Part shown: positions 1 to 5,170 of the stretch, in pieces
Layout: every line of letters begins with the position of its first letter
Position numbering within the stretch: the first letter of the stretch is position 1
Assembly (NCBI GenBank): GCA_004357005.1
Contig: SMWH01000020.1
Coordinates: 1-8,889, forward strand
Length of the DNA: 8,889 nucleotides
Source: Gammaproteobacteria bacterium
Lineage (GTDB): Bacteria > Pseudomonadota > Gammaproteobacteria > SMWH01
Reading direction: 5' to 3'
Notes under the pieces: generated by a model
Told to the model about the DNA's origin: nothing
The model's input: only the letters and a program-made list of their open reading frames with translations
The model's database searches: none
Program-made: the position numbers and the translations under genes

Positions 1-14
1 AGGATTTCGTTCAT
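1..14 (-). CDS. Start of a third gene of the MoxR/DUF58 operon (partial, off the left edge)
   Basis: Reading leftwards, an ATG at 14-12 opens five residues of a frame, MNEI and the first two bases of a Leu-type codon, before the window ends. It lies 5 bp past the TGA of the DUF58 gene, and the purine-rich AGCTGAAG across that stop could act as its ribosome binding site. In MoxR-DUF58 operons the next gene is usually a small membrane protein of the DUF4381 family, so that is the expected product. This is inference from gene order only, since four codons cannot identify a family. Confidence 0.35.
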
Positions 15-19
15 GGACT

Positions 20-976
20 TCAGCTGGCCCGGCGGAAGCGCGGTGCGAATTTCGCCTGTACGGCAAAACCCCGCCGCAGAATGTCTACCGGGTTTTGATG
101 CGTGGCCAGCCGCCACAAGGGGATGCTGCGGCTGTGCATCACCGCGGTTGTCTTGTTGAGCCGCGTCTGGAACCCGCTCTGGTATCCAAGGCGTACCTGC
201 CGATCCGCCATATCCAGTACGGCGATGGTCTTGCCGTCGGTGACCGAATAACGCCCTGGCGGAGGCGGGGTGCCTTCCAGGTTGTCGTAAATAAAGCACG
301 CCAGCAGATCGTTGTGTTGGCGCAGCCGCGTGAGATGCCTTTCGGTTTCCTCGTCCAGCCCGGCAAAATCCGACAGGATCACGACCAGACTGCCGGGCCG
401 TATCACGCGTCGGACTCTGGCGAGTACTTCACCCAATCCCACGTTGGCGCCGTTGTCGGGTTCGAGAGTTTGCGCCGACGCGGTCGCGAGGCCTCGGATC
501 AGGCGCAATACACCCCGCCGCCCGCCCGCAGGCCGGATCTCGTGATCCGGCAGCACGCCGGAGACGAATGCGCCGACACGATCGCCCCCGTTGACAGCGG
601 CCCACCCGAACAGCGCCGCAGTGCGTGCGGCGATGACCGACTTGAACGCGACGCGGGTCCCGAAGCGCATGTGCGGGCTCTGGTCCACGATCAGAAAGAC
701 CGGGCGTTCCCGTTCTTCCCGGAACACCTTGGTGTGCGGCACGCCCGTGCGGGCGGTGACACGCCAGTCCATGTGACGGATGTCGTCACCAGGCTGGTAA
801 TAACGGGATTCGTCGAAGTCGATACCGCGACCGCGGAACGCCGAATGGTGACCGCCGCTCAGGTAGGTCTGCACACGACTGCCGGACCACAAATCCAGGC
901 CCAGGGTCTGGAATCGGAGCTGGATCAATTCGTCGACGTCGCTGACGACACCGAGCAAGTTGCCGCTGTGGGTCAT
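20..976 (-). CDS. DUF58 domain protein of a MoxR-linked operon
   Basis: The product is 318 aa with no signal peptide or membrane segment. It carries the DUF58 signature: GRGIDFDESRYY at about 49-60, then QPGDDIRHMDW at 61-71, TAR at 74-76 and a hydrophobic strand ending VDQSPHM at 97-103. The last motif sits where the metal-site loop of the von Willebrand A-like fold lies, but it has DQSPH rather than a textbook DxSxS, so metal binding is uncertain. DUF58 proteins accompany MoxR ATPases and are thought to act with them in maturation or envelope functions; the biochemical role is not established. The ATG lies 2 bp after the MoxR stop, with no good ribosome binding site of its own. Translational coupling to moxR is therefore likely. 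The length fits the shorter, soluble class of DUF58 proteins. Confidence 0.9.
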   Translation of the reverse strand: MTHSGNLLGVVSDVDELIQLRFQTLGLDLWSGSRVQTYLSGGHHSAFRGRGIDFDESRYYQPGDDIRHMDWRVTARTGVPHTKVFREERERPVFLIVDQSPHMRFGTRVAFKSVIAARTAALFGWAAVNGGDRVGAFVSGVLPDHEIRPAGGRRGVLRLIRGLATASAQTLEPDNGANVGLGEVLARVRRVIRPGSLVVILSDFAGLDEETERHLTRLRQHNDLLACFIYDNLEGTPPPPGRYSVTDGKTIAVLDMADRQVRLGYQSGFQTRLNKTTAVMHSRSIPLWRLATHQNPVDILRRGFAVQAKFAPRFRRAS

Positions 977-978
977 GA

Positions 979-2007
979 TCAGGGTACCGGTACAAGCCGG
1001 AGCAGTTCGCGAATGAAGTGATCGGTATCGACGCCTTCGGCTTCGGCTTCGAAGGACAGCAGGACACGGTGACGCAGCACGTCGAAAGCGACCGCGTGCA
1101 TGTCTTCGGGAGACACGTAGTCACGGCCATGCAGCCAGGCATGTGCCCGGGCGCAACGATCCAGCGCGATGGTTCCGCGGGGACTGGCGCCGTATTGCAT
1201 CCAGCGCACCAGTTCCTGGCTGTAGGGGGACGGGTCCCGCGTGGCCAGCACCAGTTGCACGAGGTATTCCTCGAGGTCCGGCGCCAGGTGTATCGACAGC
1301 ACTTCGCGCCGCGCCTGGAACACTTCCTCCTGGGTGACGAGGACCTCAGGGGTGCTGCTTTCCTCGATGGCTTCGATGGCCTCGTTACGGGCCAGTTCGA
1401 GGATCTGCGTTTCCGCATCACCGTCCGGGTAGCCGATGCGCACGTGCATCAGGAACCGGTCGAGTTGTGCCTCGGGCAACGGGTAGGTGCCTTCCTGTTC
1501 GATGGGGTTCTGGGTCGCCATTACCAGGAACAACTGCGGCAGTATGTAGGTCGTGCGGCCCACGGTGATCTGGCGTTCGCCCATGGCCTCGAGTAGTGCC
1601 GATTGAACCTTCGCGGGTGCCCGGTTGATTTCGTCCGCCAGCACCAGGTTGTGGAAGATCGGTCCTTCCTGGAATTTGAAGGAACCGTCTGCGGGCCGAT
1701 AAATGTCGGTACCCGTGAGGTCCGCCGGCAGCAGGTCCGGCGTGAACTGGATGCGGTGGAAGTCACCTTCGATCCGGGCGGCCAGCTCTTTGATCGACTT
1801 GGTCTTGGCCAGCCCCGGAGCGCCTTCCACGAGCAGATGCCCGTCGGCGAGCAGCGCCAGGAGCAGGCGGTCCACCAGTGCGGGCTGACCGATGATGCAT
1901 TGCCGTATCGCCGCGCGCAGGGCCGCAAAGGCTTCGCCGGCAGCGCTCTGCGGTGCGGCGGTGGTCTCGGTGCTCGCTGTACTCATATCAGTATTGTCGA
2001 AGGCCAT
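979..2007 (-). CDS. MoxR family AAA+ ATPase
   Basis: The product is 342 aa and the core is complete for the family. Walker A is GAPGLAKT at 62-69 and Walker B is LVLADEINRA at 121-130. Sensor 1 is ATQNPIEQEG at 164-173, QLDRF follows at 181-185, and the sensor 2 region GASPRG is at 273-278, with the C-terminal lid to the end. MoxR proteins are chaperone-like ATPases that work with DUF58 and VWA-domain partners to mature or insert metal cofactors or protein complexes. I chose the ATG at 2007 because AAGGA lies 10 nt upstream. The frame stays open to an ATG at 2076, but the extra 23 residues (basic, Gln-rich) look non-coding. A further ATG at residue 8 has no ribosome binding site. This is the first gene of a leftward operon. 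Confidence 0.95.
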   Translation of the reverse strand: MAFDNTDMSTASTETTAAPQSAAGEAFAALRAAIRQCIIGQPALVDRLLLALLADGHLLVEGAPGLAKTKSIKELAARIEGDFHRIQFTPDLLPADLTGTDIYRPADGSFKFQEGPIFHNLVLADEINRAPAKVQSALLEAMGERQITVGRTTYILPQLFLVMATQNPIEQEGTYPLPEAQLDRFLMHVRIGYPDGDAETQILELARNEAIEAIEESSTPEVLVTQEEVFQARREVLSIHLAPDLEEYLVQLVLATRDPSPYSQELVRWMQYGASPRGTIALDRCARAHAWLHGRDYVSPEDMHAVAFDVLRHRVLLSFEAEAEGVDTDHFIRELLRLVPVP

Positions 2008-2062
2008 CCTTGCGCCGTCCTTTTTGTATTGTCGCGGAATTCTTTGCTGTTGAGCGAAAAAT

Positions 2063-2090
2063 GGCCGGCGTCGCACTGGTGGCGGCCGGC
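2063..2090. repeat. Paired GGCCGGC repeats, 21 bp apart
   Basis: GGCCGGC occurs at 2063-2069 and again at 2084-2090, exactly 21 bp start to start, about two helical turns. The core GCCGGC is self-complementary, so in an RNA the two copies could also pair as a 6-bp stem with a 15-nt loop in the leader of the leftward moxR transcript. They may be an operator pair, a leader hairpin or chance in GC-rich DNA. Confidence 0.35.
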
Positions 2091-2114
2091 TCAGCAGCCT
2101 ATTCTACTCAAGCC

Positions 2115-2130
2115 GGGGCCTCGAGGCCCC
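2115..2130. repeat. Perfect 16-bp palindrome upstream of the acetyltransferase
   Basis: GGGGCCTCGAGGCCCC is identical to its own reverse complement. It ends 12 bp before the acetyltransferase ATG. In RNA it would form a 6-bp GC stem with a TCGA loop directly over the expected ribosome binding region. No T-tract follows, so it is not an intrinsic terminator. It may be a repressor site or a translation-limiting hairpin, both inferred. Confidence 0.5.
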
Positions 2131-2142
2131 CTGCGCATCGTC

Positions 2143-2709
2143 ATGCCGGCAAAAGCCCCAAAAATCGCCCCAAATCAGACCGAGAGCATCCTCCTGACCC
2201 CCCGTATGCGGCTTCGGCCGCCACGGCTGGCGGATGCCCGGGCCATATTTGAGACCTGGGGCAACGACCCGGTGGTGACCCGGTATCTGACCTGGGTCCC
2301 GTCGCGCAGCGTGGTGGACACCGAGGTGTTCCTGCGGGGCGCCATTAATCGAATGATTCTGGGCGAAGAGCATTCCTGGCTGATGACACCGCGGGAGGGC
2401 CCGGGAACGATGGGGATGATCTCGGCCTGGCGGGAGAACCAGCAGGCGGAATTGGGCTTTGTTCTGGCCAGGTCCTACTGGAACCGGGGCTACATGACCG
2501 AAGCCCTGCAAGCGGTTATCGCCTGGTGCGATGCCCGGGAGGACATCCAGCAGGTCTGGGCTGTTTGCGATATCGATAACCTGGCGTCGGCCTATGTGCT
2601 GGAAAAGGCCGGCCTGTCTCCCCAGGGCCTGGTGGAACGCTGGTCGGTACACCCCAACCTGTCCCGCCAGCCACGGGACTGTCTGGCATTTGCCCGGATC
2701 TTTGCCTGA
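2143..2709 (+). CDS. GNAT family N-acetyltransferase (RimJ/RimL type)
   Basis: The product is 188 aa, normal for the acetyltransferase_3 class. It opens with the family's typical strand ILLTPRMRLRPPRLADA at about 16-32. The central strand AELGFVLARSYWNRGYMTEA at 102-121 carries the acetyl-CoA pyrophosphate loop (R115-G116-Y117-M118-T119-E120). DIDNLASAYVLEKAGL at 143-158 is the conserved helix after beta-5. Such enzymes move acetyl from acetyl-CoA to an amine, often a ribosomal protein N-terminus or a small molecule; the substrate cannot be told here. The ATG at 2143 was chosen as the first start after the divergent promoter region. It has no clear Shine-Dalgarno and sits behind a palindrome, so expression may be low. 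An alternative ATG at 2206 would cut into the first strand. Confidence 0.88.
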   Translation: MPAKAPKIAPNQTESILLTPRMRLRPPRLADARAIFETWGNDPVVTRYLTWVPSRSVVDTEVFLRGAINRMILGEEHSWLMTPREGPGTMGMISAWRENQQAELGFVLARSYWNRGYMTEALQAVIAWCDAREDIQQVWAVCDIDNLASAYVLEKAGLSPQGLVERWSVHPNLSRQPRDCLAFARIFA

Positions 2710-2713
2710 ATCT

Positions 2714-2734
2714 TGGCCCGAGAAGTGGCCCGAG
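2714..2734 (+). repeat. Short tandem direct repeat TGGCCCGAG
   Basis: TGGCCCGAG occurs at 2714-2722 and 2726-2734, 12 bp apart, just after the acetyltransferase stop. There is no inverted partner and no T-tract, so it does not look like a terminator. It may simply be a small duplication in the intergenic spacer. Confidence 0.4.
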
Positions 2735-2750
2735 GTGCGGGATGTGTGCA

Positions 2751-2777
2751 TTGGCGCGGTGAAATCTGGCGTTTAAT
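2751..2777 (+). promoter_or_regulatory. Weak candidate sigma-70-like promoter for the stress-protein gene
   Basis: TTGGCG at 2751-2756 and TTTAAT at 2772-2777 resemble -35 and -10 boxes, lying 36 bp before the stress-protein ATG. The 15-bp spacer is shorter than the preferred 17. Shifting to TAATCT at 2774-2779 gives 17 bp but a poorer -10. It is the only AT-rich patch in the spacer, so it is offered as the best guess. Confidence 0.3.
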
Positions 2778-2812
2778 CTGGTTCTACGGGAAGGTCATTC
2801 GGGACAGGGACG

Positions 2813-3298
2813 ATGGGACATCGATATTCGAAAATTCTGGCGCCGGTCGACATGTCGCCGATCGCCGACACCGTGGCGACCCGTGCGGTTGAGATTGCCG
2901 AACGCAACGGCGCCGAACTCACCTTGATGCACGTGGTGGAGGTCATGCCACCCATGGGGATCGATTATCCTTTCGCTACCACCAGCATCTGGCACGTGGA
3001 TGAACAGGAGCTGGTCAAGCTATCCAGGGACAGTATGGCCAAACTGGCGGAGCGGGCCGGGGCCGGCAATGCCATCCAGGAGGTGCGGGTCGGTTACACC
3101 AAGACCGAGATCGTGCGTTACGCCCAGGAAGGGGCTTTTGATTTGATTGTGCTGGGGACGCACGGCAGGCATGGAATCGACCGTTTGCTGGGCTCCACGG
3201 CCAACGCGGTTATCCACGACGCGCCCTGCGACGTGCTGTGCGTCCGCGTGCAACAGGACGACCAGGACAATCGTGCAAGCTGCGGCGGCCGCGTGTAA
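2813..3298 (+). CDS. Universal stress protein, UspA family
   Basis: The product is a 161-aa cytoplasmic single-domain protein. The N-terminal strand YSKILAPVDMS at 5-15 contains the nucleotide-contacting Asp13. VLGTHGRHGIDRLLGSTANA at 113-132 is the phosphate-binding loop (G115, G118, then G127-S128). The spacing between the second and third glycines is eight residues, one fewer than in the ATP-binding archetype; this form is familiar in proteobacterial Usps with RHGLxLLLGST-like loops. AMP/ATP binding is therefore plausible but not certain. Usps support survival under starvation, oxidative or respiratory stress. A short hydrophilic tail of about 15 residues (QQDDQDNRASCGGRV) extends past the usual end. 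The ATG follows AGGGACG, a rather close ribosome binding site. The gene stands alone between the acetyltransferase and the oxidoreductase genes. Confidence 0.92.
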   Translation: MGHRYSKILAPVDMSPIADTVATRAVEIAERNGAELTLMHVVEVMPPMGIDYPFATTSIWHVDEQELVKLSRDSMAKLAERAGAGNAIQEVRVGYTKTEIVRYAQEGAFDLIVLGTHGRHGIDRLLGSTANAVIHDAPCDVLCVRVQQDDQDNRASCGGRV

Positions 3299-3305
3299 CA
3301 TCGCT

Positions 3306-3321
3306 CGTTGCGCTCGCAACG
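3306..3321 (+). repeat. Inverted repeat (hairpin) after the stress-protein gene
   Basis: CGTTGC (3306-3311) and GCAACG (3316-3321) form a 6-bp stem with a GCTC loop, 8 bp after the stress-protein stop. It is followed by GGCCCCC rather than a T-tract, so it is not a standard intrinsic terminator. GTTGCG (3307-3312) could instead pair with a second CGCAAC copy at 3371-3376, giving a mutually exclusive long-range structure. Confidence 0.5.
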
Positions 3322-3371
3322 GGCCCCCACTGAGTCAAAAGGGCCCCCCATGGGGCTCCAACAGGCCCCCC
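3321..3371 (+). repeat. Three GGCCCCC blocks at about 21-bp spacing before the oxidoreductase operon
   Basis: GGCCCCC begins at 3322, 3342 and 3364, so the intervals are 20 and 22 bp, close to two helical turns. The first two copies are GGGCCCCC. Around the second copy, GCCCC (3343-3347) and GGGGC (3352-3356) form a short stem. The last block ends 20 bp before the GTG start of the flavin subunit. Regularly phased direct repeats are typical of operator arrays, but slippage or a leader-RNA structure would look the same. No T-tract or clear -10/-35 is seen. Confidence 0.45.
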
Positions 3372-3391
3372 GCAACAGCTAATGGTGCACG

Positions 3392-5170
3392 GTGAAACCG
3401 ACCGATACGTCCAAACCGGATTATTTTCACAAAGTTGTTGACTGTCAGTGGGCCTGCCCGGCCCACACGGACGTGCCCGAGTACATCCGGATGATCGCCC
3501 AGGGGCGGTACACGGATGCCTACATGGTCAACCGGGAGTCCAATGTATTCCCGGCTATCCTCGGCCGGGTCTGCGATCGCCCTTGCGAGCCGGCTTGCCG
3601 GCGCGTTCGCGTGGACGAAAAACCCGTCGCGATCTGCCGCCTCAAGCGGGTCGCTTCCGATCTGGCCGGCGACTACAAGGACCGTTTGCCGAAGATTCCA
3701 AAGAAAAAGAACGGCAAGAAGATTGCCTGCATCGGATGTGGCTGCGCTTCGCTGACCGTGGCCAATGACCTGATGCCGCTGGGCTATGAGGTCACGATAT
3801 TCGAAAAGCTCGACATGACCGGCGGTTTGATGCGTACCAACATCCCCCGTTTCCGTTTGCCGCCGGAGATCATCGACCAGGAGGTCAATGACATTGTTGA
3901 CATGGGCGTAGATTTAAAGCTCAACAGCGAAGTTGAAAGTCTTAAAGCACTGCTGGATTCAGGCGAATTCGACGCGGTGTTTGTGGGTACCGGGGCACCG
4001 CTGGGCAAGAACCTGGAAATGCCCGGTCGTTATGACACGGAAGAGATCTTTGTCGGAATCCAGTGGCTTGAATCTGTTGCCTTCGATCACGTGGATTCCA
4101 TCGGCGAAAAAGTCGTGATCATTGGCGGTGGCAACACGGCCATGGACTGTTGCCGCACCTCATTGCGTCTCGGTGGAAAAGAAGTCCGTGTGGTTGCGCG
4201 CAAACCGCGCAACCTTCTCAAGGCCTCGGATTGGGAGCTGGATGATGCCCTCGAGGAAAAGATCGATCTGATCCTCAACCATTCGCCTGAAGAGTACGTA
4301 ATCGAGGATGGCAAGCTGGTCGGCGTGCGTTTCTCCCAGGTTGAATGGCACAAAGACGAAAAGGACGGCCGGCTCAAGTCCAAAACCACAGGCGAAGTCG
4401 TGATCCCCTGCGATTCCTGCATCCTGGCCATCGGCCAGGAAAACTCCTTCCCCTTCATCGAGCGGGACATCGGTCTCGAGTTCGGTGAGTGGGACATGCC
4501 GGTGGTGGACAAGACCACTTTCATGTCCACCCGTGAAGGTGTTTTCTTTGGCGGTGACGCGGCCTGGGGCCCGGAGAACATCATCTGGGCCGTGGAGCAT
4601 GGTCATCAGGCGGCCATCTCGATGCACAACTATTGCCAGGCCAAATCGATGACGGATCGCCCGGCCTTTGGCATGAATCTCGTGAGCACCAAGATGGGTA
4701 TTCACGAGTGGCAGTACAGCAACGACTTCGATCCCGTTGGGCGTCGCCTGATGCCTCACGTCAGTCTCAAGGAGCGTTTCAAAAACCTCGATATCGAGGT
4801 GGAGCTGGGGTTTTCCGCGGAACAAGCGGATGAAGAGGTCGAGCGTTGCCTCAACTGCGATATCCAGACAGTGTTCTTTGCCAAGCTGTGCATCGAGTGC
4901 GATGCCTGCATTGATGTGTGTCCGGTCAATTGCCTGACGATCGCGGAAAACGGACCCGAGGAAGAACTGCGCCAGCGGCTCAACACGCCGGCCCTGAACA
5001 TGGAGCAGGATATATATGTATCCGAGGACCTGCCCCAGACCAAACGCGTCATGCTCAAGGACGAAAACGTCTGCGTGCATTGCGGTCTGTGCGCGGAGCG
5101 TTGCCCCACCGGCGCCTGGGACATGCAGAAGTTCTCATTGAAGATTCCCTACGCGGGTGACGGTGCATGA
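3392..5170 (+). CDS. Iron-sulfur/FAD/NAD(P)H subunit of 2-oxoacid oxidoreductase (GltD-like, KorC type)
   Basis: The product is 592 aa and moves electrons between the oxidoreductase core and NAD(P)H.

An N-terminal Fer4_20 domain carries C18, C22, C61, C65, C69 and C82 (CQWACPAHTDVP, then GRVCDRPCEPAC). A GltD-like reductase follows: the first Rossmann glycine loop is IGCGCASL at 114-121, the NAD(P)H loop IGGGNTAMD at 244-252, and the C-terminal FAD motif GGDAAWGP at 387-394. The tail has CLNC (486, 489) and two ferredoxin motifs, C500/C503/C506/C510P and C561/C564/C567/C571P, suggesting two [4Fe-4S] clusters.

The layout matches the 63-kDa FAD/NADP subunit of Azoarcus KGOR. The GTG at 3392 is the first possible start, since an in-frame TAA lies at 3380; its ribosome binding site is weak. 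The Pro of the usual GxGPAS loop is Cys here. The gene overlaps the next by four bases. Confidence 0.9.
   Translation: MKPTDTSKPDYFHKVVDCQWACPAHTDVPEYIRMIAQGRYTDAYMVNRESNVFPAILGRVCDRPCEPACRRVRVDEKPVAICRLKRVASDLAGDYKDRLPKIPKKKNGKKIACIGCGCASLTVANDLMPLGYEVTIFEKLDMTGGLMRTNIPRFRLPPEIIDQEVNDIVDMGVDLKLNSEVESLKALLDSGEFDAVFVGTGAPLGKNLEMPGRYDTEEIFVGIQWLESVAFDHVDSIGEKVVIIGGGNTAMDCCRTSLRLGGKEVRVVARKPRNLLKASDWELDDALEEKIDLILNHSPEEYVIEDGKLVGVRFSQVEWHKDEKDGRLKSKTTGEVVIPCDSCILAIGQENSFPFIERDIGLEFGEWDMPVVDKTTFMSTREGVFFGGDAAWGPENIIWAVEHGHQAAISMHNYCQAKSMTDRPAFGMNLVSTKMGIHEWQYSNDFDPVGRRLMPHVSLKERFKNLDIEVELGFSAEQADEEVERCLNCDIQTVFFAKLCIECDACIDVCPVNCLTIAENGPEEELRQRLNTPALNMEQDIYVSEDLPQTKRVMLKDENVCVHCGLCAERCPTGAWDMQKFSLKIPYAGDGA
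5155..5160 (+). promoter_or_regulatory. Ribosome binding site for the gamma-alpha subunit
   Basis: GGGTGA lies 6 nt before the ATG at 5167, inside the end of the preceding gene. It matches the GGTGA end of the consensus Shine-Dalgarno. With the ATGA stop/start overlap at 5167-5170, this implies translational coupling of the flavin and catalytic subunits. Confidence 0.55.

Larger units (their letters stand above)
2008..2142. promoter_or_regulatory. Divergent intergenic region between moxR and the acetyltransferase gene
   Basis: The 135 bp between two divergently starting genes must hold promoters for both directions. I could not identify convincing -35/-10 pairs. For the leftward gene, an A-rich stretch just upstream of its AAGGA ribosome binding site is the only AT-rich candidate. 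Two GGCCGGC copies and a 16-bp palindrome, listed separately, are the visible structure. No small gene or RNA gene is evident. Confidence 0.5.

Noticed and set aside
95..1596. Long plus-strand frames opposite the DUF58 and MoxR genes (95-1021 and 1018-1596)
   Set aside because: They mirror strongly conserved minus-strand genes and show no recognisable motif or sensible start site.
2008..2076. A 23-residue N-terminal extension of MoxR from an ATG at 2076
   Set aside because: The extra residues are basic and Gln-rich, unlike the family. The ATG at 2007 has an AAGGA site upstream, which would be wasted by the longer form.
1603..2142. N-terminal extension of the acetyltransferase by 180 codons
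   Set aside because: The extension runs antisense through moxR and the promoter region. The family length and its first beta strand fit a start at 2143.
3306..3371. Intrinsic terminator between the stress protein and the flavin subunit
   Set aside because: The hairpin is followed by GGCCCCC with no run of T, so the standard terminator form is missing.
3321..3391. CRISPR-like array from the repeated GGCCCCC blocks
   Set aside because: The repeats are only 7 to 8 bases with gaps of 13 to 15 bases, and there are three. There are no cas genes nearby.
4160..5080. A 306-codon minus-strand frame opposite the flavin subunit
   Set aside because: It is a shadow of a well-supported gene, with no motif and no ribosome binding site considered credible.
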